DNA of 37,321 nt from Acidobacteriota bacterium (GTDB lineage: Bacteria; Acidobacteriota; Terriglobia; Bryobacterales; Bryobacteraceae), in contig JANXMS010000238.1 in assembly GCA_025354525.1 (NCBI GenBank), positions 1 through 37,321 of the forward strand, in the 5' to 3' direction. Each line of letters begins with the position of its first letter. The stretch's first letter is position 1. Of the stretch, positions 1 to 7,919 are shown piece after piece. Position numbers and translations under genes: made by a program. Below the pieces are notes generated by a model. It saw only the letters and a program-made list of their open reading frames with translations, did no database searches and was not told the origin of the DNA.

Positions 1-550
1 TCGGTGAGGCTGGCAGGGGGAAGTTAGCGGAGAAAACGGGTTTTGGCGCTGCCGGGGGCGCGGAGGGTTAAAATACGGCGCAGTTTGGGGTTTAATTTGG
101 GCGATGGTTCGGGGGCGCGCAGGCGCGGTTGATTATTGCTACTGGGGATGATCGCCGCGGACGAGGAAGCCGAGGATGGAGCGGCGGATTGGTCGGTGAG
201 GCTGGCAGGGGGAAGTTAGCGGAGGCAACGGGATTTGGCGCTGCCGGTGGCGCGGAGGGTCAGAATACGGCGCAGTTTGGGGTCTAATTGGGCGATGGTT
301 CGGGGGCGGCGCAGGCGCGGTTGGATATGGCTGCTGGGGATGAAGAAGGCGTGGAGGGAGAGGCGGCGTGATCGGTGAGGCTGGCAGGGGGAAGTTAGCG
401 GAGAAAACGGGTTTTGGCGCTGCCGGGGGGGCGGAGGGTCAGAATACGGCGCAGTTTGGGGTTTAATTTAAGCGATGGTTCGGGGGCGGCGCAGGCGCGG
501 TTGATTCTGCTGCTGGGGATGATCGCCGCGGACGAAGAAGGCGTCGAGGG
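1..550 (-). repeat. Three decayed tandem copies of the 3' end of the PhyH-family gene
   Basis: Three units start at 1, 193 and 372 with the same opening (tcggtgaggctggcaggggg). Each aligns with the end of the neighbouring dioxygenase gene, from about position 765 down to its stop codon at 551. Read on the minus strand, each unit resembles the last 60-70 codons, including FFVRGD-like, LNPxLRRIL-like and final FLR-stop segments. They carry substitutions, short deletions and frameshifts. The recurring ttagcgg (stop plus last codons) lies at 24, 216, 395 and 551, so spacings are 192, 179 and 156 bp. No unit has a start codon and none can make a full protein. The window begins exactly at a unit boundary, so more copies may lie outside. 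Confidence 0.85.
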
Positions 551-1303
551 TTAGCGGAGAAAACCGGATTTGCCACTGCCGGTGGAACTGAGGGCGTCAT
601 TGCGCGGGTCGTCGAGGGCTAGAATGCGGCGCAGTTCGGGGTTCAATTGGGCGATCGTTTCCGGGCGGAGCAGGCGCTGTTGATACTGCTGTTGGGGTTG
701 ATCGCCGCGGACGAAGAAGCCGTGGAGAGAGCGGCGGGGGTGGTCGGTATGGTTGGCGGTGCCACCGTGCCAGCAATGGGCGTTCATCATGATGACGTCA
801 CCGGCTTGGCCGAGGATGATGGTTTCGTCGGGGTGGGAGGCGGGGGGAAGTTGGCCGGAGAGATGGGAGCCGGGGACGGCGCGGGTGGGGCCGTTGAGGG
901 GGGTGAAGTCGTCGAGCATCCAGATGGAGTTGAAGACGGCGGAGCCTTTTTCGTCGGGGAGTAGGCCCATATCGCAATGGAGGGGCTGGGCGGAATCGGA
1001 ATGGGGCTCGGCCGCGCGATAGTTGAGACTGGAGAGCTTGAAATCGGGGCCGAGGACTGCGGCGGCGGCGGCGAGCAAGGTGGGGTGGGCGATGACGCGG
1101 TGGAAGACTTCGCCTTTGTCGACCAAGTTGGCGAGGCGCTGGGAGTTGGCTTCCTTCCGAAATTCGGCTCCGGCGTTTTCACCTTCGACCGTCATGCGTT
1201 CGGCGACGGCGGCGCGAAGCTGTTCGAGCCAAGTGGGGTCGATCATTCGGGGGATGATCGTGTACCCTTGTTGCTGCAACTCCTGAAAATTTTTCGGGTT
1301 CAC
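551..1303 (-). CDS. Phytanoyl-CoA dioxygenase (PhyH) family protein
   Basis: This is a 250-residue non-heme Fe(II)/2-oxoglutarate oxygenase of the PhyH family; the substrate cannot be read from sequence. The metal ligands are visible: H109-x-D111 (LHCDMG) and the distal His in HCWHGG (H179), followed by the arginine pair at R190/R191 expected to bind 2-oxoglutarate. The length is usual for short bacterial members. I chose the GTG at 1303 (VNPKNFQELQQQGY) because the frame upstream is low-complexity Arg/Ser/Pro sequence antisense to waaF. The gene is divergent from waaF, with only about 17 bp between the two starts. Degraded copies of its own 3' end follow its stop codon. Confidence 0.85.
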   Translation of the reverse strand: MNPKNFQELQQQGYTIIPRMIDPTWLEQLRAAVAERMTVEGENAGAEFRKEANSQRLANLVDKGEVFHRVIAHPTLLAAAAAVLGPDFKLSSLNYRAAEPHSDSAQPLHCDMGLLPDEKGSAVFNSIWMLDDFTPLNGPTRAVPGSHLSGQLPPASHPDETIILGQAGDVIMMNAHCWHGGTANHTDHPRRSLHGFFVRGDQPQQQYQQRLLRPETIAQLNPELRRILALDDPRNDALSSTGSGKSGFLR

Positions 1304-1320
1304 GCTGCGATTGTAACGCA

Positions 1321-2352
1321 ATGAATTTTGACCGCATCCTGATTCGCGCGACGAACTGGGTGGGCGATGCCGTGATGTCGGTGCCCGCTCTCGAACAGAT
1401 CCGTGCGCGTTTCCCGCAGGCGCATATCGCGGTGCTGGCGCGGCCGTGGGTAAACGGGCTGTACGATAAATCGTTGATTGACGAGATTGTGCCGTATACA
1501 GCGGGGAAGGGTTGGAACGACTTGCGCGGCAAGTGGGAGTTGGCGGGGCGTTTGCGGAAGATGAACTTCGACGCCGCGATCTTGCTGCAGAACGCGTTTG
1601 AAGCCGCTGCGATCGTTTGGCTAGCGCGGATTCCAGTGCGGATCGGGTATGCTCGGGACGGGCGGGGTTGGCTGTTGTCGGACCCAATTATGGTGCCGAA
1701 GCCGGGCGAGATTGAAGACCATCAGCGGTACTACTATCTGGAGATGCTGCGTCGGGCGGGGCTGATTGAACATCTGCCGGAGGTGTCGGCCGTGCGGTTG
1801 CCGGGGATTCCGTTCCTACGCAAAGAAGGGCGGAAGCGGCTGGATGGGCTTTGGATTGGCGTGTCTCCGGGGGCTGCCTACGGGACGGCGAAGCGCTGGT
1901 TGCCAGAACGATTTGCGGCATCGGCGGTTACTGTGGCGACGGCGTTGGGTGCCAAGGTGGCGGTGTTTGGGTCGCCGGATGAGCGTGCGTTGTGCGAGAC
2001 GGTGGCGGGGCAGGTGCGGGAGGCGGGGTTGACGGCGACGAACTTTGCGGGCGAGACGAGCTTGGCGGAGTTTGTGGAGATGGCGGCGGCGTGCCAGGCG
2101 TTTGTGACCAACGATTCCGGGGCGATGCATGTGGCGAGCGCGCTGGGCGTGCCGACGGTGGCGGTGTTTGGCCCGACCGACCATGTAGCGACCGGGCCGA
2201 CCGGGCCGCTGGCGAAAATCATCCGGGAGCAGGTGGAGTGTAGCCCGTGTTTACTGCGGGAGTGCCCGATCGATCACCGGTGCATGAAAGCGGTGACGGC
2301 GGAGCGGGTGGCGGGCGACGTTTTGGAATTGGTGCGGATCGCGCGACAATAG
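1321..2352 (+). CDS. waaF: Lipopolysaccharide heptosyltransferase II (GT9 family)
   Basis: This 343-residue glycosyltransferase of family 9 is expected to transfer ADP-heptose to the inner-core LPS on the cytoplasmic side of the inner membrane. The N-terminal motif IRATNWVGDAVMSVPA is typical of WaaF. The C-terminal half has the nucleotide-sugar pocket: SPGAAYGTAKRW, then NDSGAMHVASALG and VAVFGPTD. A Cys-rich stretch (CSPCLLRECP) near the end is common in WaaF. It opens a four-gene plus-strand run: a degenerate nucleotidyltransferase 9 bp downstream, then a second GT9 enzyme and a membrane methyltransferase. The assignment to WaaF rather than another GT9 is strong; the exact acceptor in this organism is inferred. 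Confidence 0.9.
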   Translation: MNFDRILIRATNWVGDAVMSVPALEQIRARFPQAHIAVLARPWVNGLYDKSLIDEIVPYTAGKGWNDLRGKWELAGRLRKMNFDAAILLQNAFEAAAIVWLARIPVRIGYARDGRGWLLSDPIMVPKPGEIEDHQRYYYLEMLRRAGLIEHLPEVSAVRLPGIPFLRKEGRKRLDGLWIGVSPGAAYGTAKRWLPERFAASAVTVATALGAKVAVFGSPDERALCETVAGQVREAGLTATNFAGETSLAEFVEMAAACQAFVTNDSGAMHVASALGVPTVAVFGPTDHVATGPTGPLAKIIREQVECSPCLLRECPIDHRCMKAVTAERVAGDVLELVRIARQ

Positions 2353-2361
2353 GCGGTTTAC

Positions 2362-2742
2362 ATGGTGGATACCCGAACTAAGATTGTCGACTTTAAAGAG
2401 TTTCGCGAACGGCTGTTGGCACCTGCGCCTCCGCGAGCGCTGGTGATCGGCCATTTCGACCCGGTCGTTTATTCGCATGTGGAGCGGATGAGCGAATTGG
2501 CGGCGGAGTATGGTCCGTTGGCAGTGTGCGTGACTAGTCCGGCCGATCCGCTGTTGCCGGTGCGGGCGCGGGCGGAGTTGGCGGCGGCGCTGGCGTGTAC
2601 TGAGTTTGTGACGATCGCCGAGCCTGCCGCGGTATCGGTGTTGCGCGGGATTGCGGATTTGGTGGTGATCGACGAGACGCACGACGATCTGCGGCGCCGG
2701 GAGGCGCTGATGGCGCTGGTGCGTGAACGACAGAAGCTGTAA
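2362..2742 (+). CDS. Degenerate cytidylyltransferase-like (RfaE2/HldE-C-like) protein
   Basis: This is a 126-residue protein with the fold signature of small nucleotidyltransferases that make ADP-heptose or CDP-alcohols. The motif GHFDPVVYSH (residues 30-39) matches the canonical GxFDxxHxGH, but the first His is Val36 and the Gly is Ser38; only the last His is kept. The usual downstream Lys and ISSTxI-type motif are not recognisable. Position between two heptosyltransferase genes supports a link to heptose supply. The altered active site makes real adenylyltransferase activity doubtful; it may bind nucleotide-sugar without catalysis or have drifted in function. That it is a genuine gene is supported by tight packing (9 bp after waaF, about 10 bp before the next start). 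Confidence 0.6.
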   Translation: MVDTRTKIVDFKEFRERLLAPAPPRALVIGHFDPVVYSHVERMSELAAEYGPLAVCVTSPADPLLPVRARAELAAALACTEFVTIAEPAAVSVLRGIADLVVIDETHDDLRRREALMALVRERQKL

Positions 2743-2752
2743 GAGATTGAGC

Positions 2753-3637
2753 GTGGAGCGGGTTCTTGTGATCAGACTCGGCGCGTTTGGCGATGTGTTG
2801 CATGCGATGCCGGCAGCGACTGCATTGGCGCGAAGCGGGGCCGACGTGACGTGGGTGGTGGACCGGAAGTGGGCACCGCTGCTGCGGGCGTGTCCGGTGC
2901 GGACGGTGGCGTTTGATCGACGGGTGGTGGGCGAAGTGATCGTCGTGGCTCGGGAATTGCGGGCGGCTGGGTTTGCGGTGGCATACGATTTTCAGGGGTT
3001 GGTGAAGTCGGCGCTCGTGGGGCGGGTGAGCGGGGCCCCGCGACGGGTTGGGTTTGTATCGTCGTACTTGCGGGAGCGGGCGGCGGGGTGGCTTTATACA
3101 GAGCGGGTGACGCCGCTTGGCGAGCATGTGGTGGAACACAACTTGAGCTTGGTGGGATTGGAGGGGGCGGAGTTTCCGTTGCCGTCCGGGACAGCGGTGG
3201 AAGGCTTGCCGGAGGGGCCTTTCGTGTTGGCTTCTGAGCGGGCCGGATGGCGGGCGAAGGAGTGGCCGGCGGAGAATTATGCCGCGCTGGCCAAGGGGTT
3301 GGGGGTGCCGCTCGTGATGAATCGGGCGGAGTGGAATTTGGACCAATTGATGTACGCGACGCGGCGGGCGGCCGCGGTACTGGGGCTCGACAGCGGGCCG
3401 ATGCATTTGGCGGCCGCGCTGGGGAAGCCGGGGGTGGCGCTGTTCGGCCCGACCTCACCGGAACGGAATGGGCCCTATGGCGGTACCATCACCGTGATGC
3501 GCGCGCCGGGCGCGGAAACGACTTATAAACGAAATCAGGAGATTGCGGCTTCGATGCGCGCCCTTAGCGTGGGCGTAGTGCTGGAAGCCTTGGAACGATG
3601 CCTCGATATTTCTTCCCCAAACCGTACGCGGATTTAG
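2753..3637 (+). CDS. Glycosyltransferase family 9 (heptosyltransferase I-like)
   Basis: This GT9 enzyme of about 294 residues is likely a WaaC-type heptosyltransferase acting before WaaF in inner-core LPS assembly. The N-terminus VLVIRLGAFGDVLHAMPA is the classic heptosyltransferase opening. Later LGLDSGPMHLAAALGKPGVA and LFGPTSPERNGPYG form the donor-binding site. I chose the GTG at 2753, just after the preceding stop codon, because the family normally starts within a few residues of RVLVIRLG; an in-frame GTG at 2723 would overlap the previous gene. The 3' end overlaps the next gene by 40 bp. WaaC versus another GT9 acceptor specificity is inferred from context. Confidence 0.8.
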   Translation: MERVLVIRLGAFGDVLHAMPAATALARSGADVTWVVDRKWAPLLRACPVRTVAFDRRVVGEVIVVARELRAAGFAVAYDFQGLVKSALVGRVSGAPRRVGFVSSYLRERAAGWLYTERVTPLGEHVVEHNLSLVGLEGAEFPLPSGTAVEGLPEGPFVLASERAGWRAKEWPAENYAALAKGLGVPLVMNRAEWNLDQLMYATRRAAAVLGLDSGPMHLAAALGKPGVALFGPTSPERNGPYGGTITVMRAPGAETTYKRNQEIAASMRALSVGVVLEALERCLDISSPNRTRI

Positions 3638-4152
3638 TAGCCCGGATGCGGGTGCCCAGTGGGTTTCTGCTCGTGCTGGCCTTCGGCTGGTTTGCGAGGC
3701 CGACGGCGGATACCCTGCTCTATGGAATTCCGTTGTCACTGGCTGGCTTGGCGCTGCGGGCTTGGGCGGCGGGGCACCTGGAAAAGAACCAGAAGCTGGT
3801 GGCCAGTGGGCCGTATCGGTTCCATCGGAATCCGCTCTATGCGGGGACTCTGCTGACGGCATTGGGGCTGGCCTTGGCGGCGGGGCGGTGGGAGTTGGCG
3901 GTGCTCTTCGGGACGGTTTTTGGTTTGGTTTATCTGCCGGTGATGGAGCTCGAAGAGCAGCACTTGCGAGGGCTGTTTCCGGATTATGCGGCGTATGCGG
4001 ATCGGGTGCCGCTGTTAATTCCGCGATGGCCGGGGCTGGGAAATGATACGCCGTTTCGCGGATGGCTATATCGCAAGAACCAGGAGTATCAGGCGCTGCT
4101 GGGGTTCCTGCTGGGGTTGGGGTACCTGGCGTGGAAGGCTACTCTGGTTTGA
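3598..4152 (+). CDS. Isoprenylcysteine carboxyl methyltransferase / PEMT-like membrane protein
   Basis: This 184-residue integral membrane protein of the ICMT/phospholipid-methyltransferase fold has about four or five hydrophobic segments. The SAM-binding signature is SGPYRFHRNPLYAG near residues 79-92, followed by a Glu pair (LEEQHL) and a YAAY-type segment, all typical of the family. In bacteria such proteins methylate small or lipid acceptors; the substrate here is unknown. It starts at the ATG at 3598, inside the end of the heptosyltransferase gene. A later ATG at 3646 (MRVPSGF) is possible, but the upstream residues KPYADLVARMRVP also look family-like. Its stop overlaps the convergent GNAT gene by 14 bp. 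Confidence 0.75.
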   Translation: MPRYFFPKPYADLVARMRVPSGFLLVLAFGWFARPTADTLLYGIPLSLAGLALRAWAAGHLEKNQKLVASGPYRFHRNPLYAGTLLTALGLALAAGRWELAVLFGTVFGLVYLPVMELEEQHLRGLFPDYAAYADRVPLLIPRWPGLGNDTPFRGWLYRKNQEYQALLGFLLGLGYLAWKATLV

Positions 4153-4924
4153 TGAGGGTGACGCGGGTGTAGGCGAGGCGGAAGCCGAGCTTTTCGTAGT
4201 TGTGTTGGGAGGCGCTACCGGGTTCGGTATCGGCGGTGGCCATATCGCAACCGGCTTGGGCGGCGCGGGATAGGCGGTCCTGGATGAGCTTGGCTTGTAG
4301 ACCGGCGCGGCGGTAGCGGCGAATGGTGCCGTCGCACTGGAAGAGGGCGAGGCCTTCGTGGAAACCGAGTTGGGCTGCGGCAAGCGCGGTTTCGCCGTCG
4401 CGGATGATCAGGTTTTGAGTTTGCGGGAGGTTGTAGAGGGTACGGCCGAGTTCAAGACCGGCCTGGGTGACGATGTCGAAGAAGGATTCGCCGAGGGTGC
4501 GGGCCCACTCTTCGGGGGCATCGGGGGAGACAATGTCGGGGTCTGGTGGGAGAATGTCGGCGGCGGAGACGGGACGGAAAAGGGCGTTTTCGAAGGATCC
4601 GATTTCGTAGCCGCGGCGGGAGAGATAGGTGAAGATGGCGGCGTCGGCGAACGGGCTGAGGATGAAGGTGACCGGGGCCATTCGTTCCTCGTAGAACGCT
4701 TCGACGGCGTCGATGTCGCCTTCAAACGTGGGGGCGATCATGCCAGCGCCTTTGATTTGGGTAAGGGGGGATGATTCGTCGAGGAAGCAGGCGGTGCCGC
4801 TGCCACAGGAGATGGACGTGGCCGCGGACTTCGCGAAGAGCGTGGGATGGACTTCGGCGCTCCACCGGGCCAGCGCGGCGGAGGCGCTTTCGAGGCGGAG
4901 CGCGAGCGAAAGGTTGGCGTGCAT
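4139..4924 (-). CDS. GNAT-family N-acetyltransferase
   Basis: This 261-residue protein has a GNAT fold in its C-terminal half. The acetyl-CoA loop is seen as RRYRRAGLQ, followed by an amphipathic helix (AKLIQDRLSRAAQAG). The strand-helix ASQHNYEKLGF is the standard end of the domain. The N-terminal ~140 residues are less conserved and may be a second, degenerate GNAT-like half, as in many ~260-residue members. The substrate is unknown. It begins 5 bp after the stop codon of the SlyD-like gene, so the two are cotranscribed. It converges on the ICMT-like gene with a 14-bp overlap. Confidence 0.75.
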   Translation of the reverse strand: MHANLSLALRLESASAALARWSAEVHPTLFAKSAATSISCGSGTACFLDESSPLTQIKGAGMIAPTFEGDIDAVEAFYEERMAPVTFILSPFADAAIFTYLSRRGYEIGSFENALFRPVSAADILPPDPDIVSPDAPEEWARTLGESFFDIVTQAGLELGRTLYNLPQTQNLIIRDGETALAAAQLGFHEGLALFQCDGTIRRYRRAGLQAKLIQDRLSRAAQAGCDMATADTEPGSASQHNYEKLGFRLAYTRVTLIKPE

Positions 4925-4929
4925 CCGAG

Positions 4930-5370
4930 CTAAAAGATCAACTTGGAGGCGATGGATTCGAGGGTGATTTTGAAGGTGAGGGCTTCGCCCGCGAGAGGAT
5001 GGTTGCCGTCGAGCATGACCTTATCGGGGGCGATGCCGATGACGCGGGCCATGAAGGCTTGGCCTCCGCCGGAGAGTTGGAGCTCGAGACCCTCTTCTAG
5101 TTCCATATCTTCAGGGAAGTGATCGCGCTCGACTTCGAGGATCATTTCCGGGTTCGATTCGCCGTAGGCTTCGGCGGGTTGAATGGTGGTGACCACCGAT
5201 TCGCCGGGGGAGAGGCCCATGATGGCGGCATCGAAGCCGGGGATCACTTGTCCTGTGCCGAGAGTCAGTTCCAGGGGTTCGCGTCCCTCGGAGGAATCAA
5301 AAATGGTGCCGTCGGTGAGAGTGCCTTCATAATGAACCTTCACCTTGTCGCCGGCTTGCGCTTTAATCAT
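4930..5370 (-). CDS. slyD: FKBP-type peptidyl-prolyl isomerase, SlyD-like
   Basis: This 146-residue cytoplasmic prolyl isomerase/chaperone has no signal peptide. The FKBP core has VHYEGTLTDGTIFDSS and LGTGQVIPGFDAAIMGL. The insert-in-flap region (PAEAYGESNPEMILEV, then EDMELEEGLELQL) is the SlyD-type chaperone domain, followed by the final FKBP strands (DGNHPLAGEALTFKI). The His/Cys-rich metal-binding tail of E. coli SlyD is absent, as in most short SlyD-like proteins, so a nickel role is not supported. It is first in a two-gene minus-strand unit with the GNAT gene. Confidence 0.88.
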   Translation of the reverse strand: MIKAQAGDKVKVHYEGTLTDGTIFDSSEGREPLELTLGTGQVIPGFDAAIMGLSPGESVVTTIQPAEAYGESNPEMILEVERDHFPEDMELEEGLELQLSGGGQAFMARVIGIAPDKVMLDGNHPLAGEALTFKITLESIASKLIF

Positions 5371-5380
5371 CGTTCAAATT

Positions 5381-5796
5381 TTAGCATTGCGGGGCTACTG
5401 GTTTGCGGGCGAGACGAGGGCGGAGACGGTTTGGCGGAGGGACTGGTTGGTGGATTGCATCGCTTGGGCGGATCCTGTGGAGTTGCTGGATTTTGGGGAG
5501 GACGATGCGCGCGATGATGGCGGCGGTAAGGGTTTCGGCAACGACGAAAGCGGCATGGAGTAGGACGACGGGGAATTCGGCTTAATAGTCGAGGTGGCAG
5601 TCGAAGACTTGGAAGTGCCAAGCGTGGCTAAGAAGGGCGGTAGTAAACATGGTAGCCACGCCAAGGGTGATGACGGTGAGTCGGGTGCCCGGTATGCCAT
5701 CGCGACGACGGGAAAGCGAGAGACGCCGTTGTAGGGGATGACGATAGGGACTTGGGCGAGGAGGCGGTATTTGGATAGGTGGAGTTCCGTGTTCAT
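5381..5796 (-). pseudogene. Decayed small membrane-protein gene
   Basis: Read on the minus strand, a plausible reading frame starts at the ATG at 5796 (MNTELHLSKYRLLAQVPI). It then needs a frameshift near 5700 to continue as TLGVATMFTTALLSHAWHF. It meets an in-frame TAA at about 5582 and carries on as FPVVLLHAAFVVAETLTAA to a stop at 5381. The pieces make two or three hydrophobic segments typical of membrane helices, but no single frame is intact. Further upstream (about 5850-6010) the same strand has another hydrophobic fragment (GGVAIWAVALNAIFAGWR) that may belong to it or to a second lost gene. I do not recognise the family. Confidence 0.5.
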
Positions 5797-6012
5797 GGGG
5801 CGTCTCGGATGCCACGGAGTGTTGGTGGCGCTGCCGTGGGGTGTCCGTCCACGCCGATGTCCGCGTGGAAATCGCGGCGGCTCGCAAGCGCAGCGTGTGA
5901 GGAACCCTCCAACCGGCGAAAATCGCGTTCAAGGCGACGGCCCAAATGGCCACCCCGCCCGCGATCCACGAATGGGAACGGTCGATTGCCGCGTGCCTCT
6001 ACCTCAAAGGAC

Positions 6013-6041
6013 TTATAAACCGGGCCTACTCGCCGTATAAT
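6013..6041 (+). promoter_or_regulatory. Candidate sigma-70-type promoter of the phosphofructokinase gene
   Basis: A perfect -10 hexamer TATAAT lies at 6036-6041, 33 bp before the start codon. A weak -35 (ttataa) lies at 6013-6018 with a 17-bp spacer. A strong Shine-Dalgarno (taggaga) follows at about 6064-6070. The -35 match is poor, so activation or an extended element is possible. Confidence 0.5.
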
Positions 6042-6073
6042 GAAGAGTAATCCTCATTTTCCTTAGGAGATTC

Positions 6074-7258
6074 ATGGCAATTCAGCGTATCGGCATCCTG
6101 ACGGGGGGCGGCGACGTCCCTGGCTTAAACTCGGTTATTAAGGGTGTCACCTACCGCGCTTCCGAACTCGGCATCGATGTTTTGGGCTTCCGGCGCGGCT
6201 GGGAAGGGCTCACGCACCTGAACCTGGACGACGACGAGTCGAAGAAGAAGTATCTGACTCCGCTTACCCGCGAGAACACGCGGACCATTGACCGCTTCGG
6301 CGGGACTTTTCTGCACTCCAGCCGCACGAACCCAGCGCGGATGCGCAAGCTGCCTTCGTTTTTGAGCGCAGATAGTTTCACCCCGGAGACCGTGACGAAG
6401 AAGGGCGAGACCTTTCAGGCCTACGACATCTCGAAGCACGTGCTGTCGAACCTCGAGAAGCTGGGCGTGGATTGCCTCGTTGCCATCGGTGGCGACGACA
6501 CGCTGAGCTACGCGCAGAAGCTTGACAAGTTGGGCTTCAAGGTTGTGGCCGTCCCGAAGACGATGGACAACGACGTGCGGAACACGGAATATTGCATCGG
6601 CTTTTCGACGGCCATTTCGCGGGCTCACGACGCGATTCAACGGCAGCGGACGACGGTCGGATCGCACGAGCGGGTGGGCGTGTTTCGGATTTTCGGGCGG
6701 GACGCCGGTTACACAGCGCTCTATACGGCCTACGTTACTTCCATCCGTTGCGGCATTCCCGAACACGCATTTGACCTGGACAAAATGCTCGAACTCGTGT
6801 CCCGGGATAAGAAAGCCAACCCTTCCAACTATGCGCTGGTGGTGCTGTCCGAGGGTGCGTCGTGGGTAGGATACCAGGTGCAGGAGTACGGTGAGCCGGA
6901 CGATTACGGCCATCGGCGGAAGATGAACATTGGGGAGTTGTTCGCTGAGCAGGCCAAGAAGCGAGCGGGGCTTGAAGCGATTGTGAGTGACCTGACTTAT
7001 GACCTGCGGGGCGGTAGCCCGGATTTCGTCGACAAGATGGTGGCGACTACGTTCGGCAACATGGCGTTCGATGCGATTTTGGAAGGCAAGAGCGGCCTGA
7101 TGGCGGCGATCAACCATGGCTGCTACGCGATGGTGGAGATTCCGGATCCGAAGTTGGGACCGCGGAAGGTGGACGTTGAGACGATGTACAACCTCGACCG
7201 ATACCGGCCAAACTATAGCAATAAGCAGGGGATTCCGATCTTCTTGACCAAAGCGTAA
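6074..7258 (+). CDS. 6-phosphofructokinase, probably pyrophosphate-dependent
   Basis: This 394-residue cytoplasmic enzyme of the PfkA superfamily phosphorylates fructose 6-phosphate in glycolysis. The N-terminal loop is LTGGGDVPGLNS (residues 9-20). The phosphoryl-donor motif reads GGDD (139-142), with Asp where ATP enzymes have Gly, and the catalytic loop is PKTMDND (161-167) with the Lys. Together these are the accepted marks of pyrophosphate-dependent PFK, which works reversibly. The start follows a good ribosome-binding site. It begins 260 bp downstream of a pseudogene and is followed after 11 bp by a methyltransferase gene. PPi use is inferred from the residues, not shown. Confidence 0.9.
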   Translation: MAIQRIGILTGGGDVPGLNSVIKGVTYRASELGIDVLGFRRGWEGLTHLNLDDDESKKKYLTPLTRENTRTIDRFGGTFLHSSRTNPARMRKLPSFLSADSFTPETVTKKGETFQAYDISKHVLSNLEKLGVDCLVAIGGDDTLSYAQKLDKLGFKVVAVPKTMDNDVRNTEYCIGFSTAISRAHDAIQRQRTTVGSHERVGVFRIFGRDAGYTALYTAYVTSIRCGIPEHAFDLDKMLELVSRDKKANPSNYALVVLSEGASWVGYQVQEYGEPDDYGHRRKMNIGELFAEQAKKRAGLEAIVSDLTYDLRGGSPDFVDKMVATTFGNMAFDAILEGKSGLMAAINHGCYAMVEIPDPKLGPRKVDVETMYNLDRYRPNYSNKQGIPIFLTKA

Positions 7259-7269
7259 GCGGGGCGTAA

Positions 7270-7911
7270 ATGGGTCTGTTCGATCTGTTTTCGAAAAAGA
7301 AACCGGAGCTGACGGCGGATCTGCAAAAGCGGATCCGCCGTTCGTTTGAAGAGGCGGCGGCGGACGAGGAGCATTTTCCTTCGACGATTGATCCGCGGAT
7401 TTTGCATGTGCGGGTGTTGGTGGAAACGTTTGGTGATTTGAACGGGAAGCGGGTGCTGGACGCTGGCTGCGGGAAGGGTCGGTTTGCTCGGGCGCTTCTC
7501 GCCGAGTATCCGGGGGCGAAGTTCTGCGGCATGGATTTGGCTGTGGCGATGCTTCGGCACGTGCAAGAGCCGCTGTGGCCGACGGCGGGGAGTTTGACGC
7601 AGTTGCCGTTTCAGACGGCAGCGTTTGATGCTGCTTATGCCACGGAGTCGCTCGAACACGCGGTGGATATTGAGGCGGCGGTGGCGGAGCTTTGTCGGGT
7701 GGTAAAGCCGGGCGGGGCCATCGTGGTGATCGATAAGAACAAAGACCACTGGGGCCGGTTTGAGACTCCCGAGTGGGAGCGGTGGTTCGGTCAGCAGGAG
7801 CTGGAGAAGATGCTGCGGCGGCACTGTCGAGAGGTGACAAGCCGGCCGATTTCGTATTGGGAAGACATTGACCCGGATGGGCTCTTCCTGGTTTGGATTG
7901 CGCGCAAGTAG
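7270..7911 (+). CDS. Class I SAM-dependent methyltransferase
   Basis: This 213-residue protein has a Methyltransf_11-type core. The SAM motif I is VLDAGCGKG (residues 62-70), the acidic strand-2 residue follows in FCGMDLA, motif II is AAFDAAYATESLEH, and motif III is RVVKPGGAIVVIDK. The length is usual for a stand-alone small-molecule methyltransferase. The N-terminus (MGLFDLFSKKK) is hydrophobic then basic but too short for a membrane anchor. It lies 11 bp after the phosphofructokinase gene and 8 bp before the DUF1549 gene, so it is probably cotranscribed. The substrate is unknown. Confidence 0.8.
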   Translation: MGLFDLFSKKKPELTADLQKRIRRSFEEAAADEEHFPSTIDPRILHVRVLVETFGDLNGKRVLDAGCGKGRFARALLAEYPGAKFCGMDLAVAMLRHVQEPLWPTAGSLTQLPFQTAAFDAAYATESLEHAVDIEAAVAELCRVVKPGGAIVVIDKNKDHWGRFETPEWERWFGQQELEKMLRRHCREVTSRPISYWEDIDPDGLFLVWIARK

Positions 7912-7919
7912 AATGAGGC

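Noticed and set aside
1-550. CRISPR array or direct-repeat locus
   Set aside because: Units are ~180 bp without spacers and are homologous to the adjacent gene's 3' end.
1303-1687. N-terminal extension of the PhyH protein from an ATG at 1687
   Set aside because: The extra 128 residues are Arg/Ser/Pro-rich, lie antisense to waaF and add no domain; the GTG at 1303 gives the usual family start.
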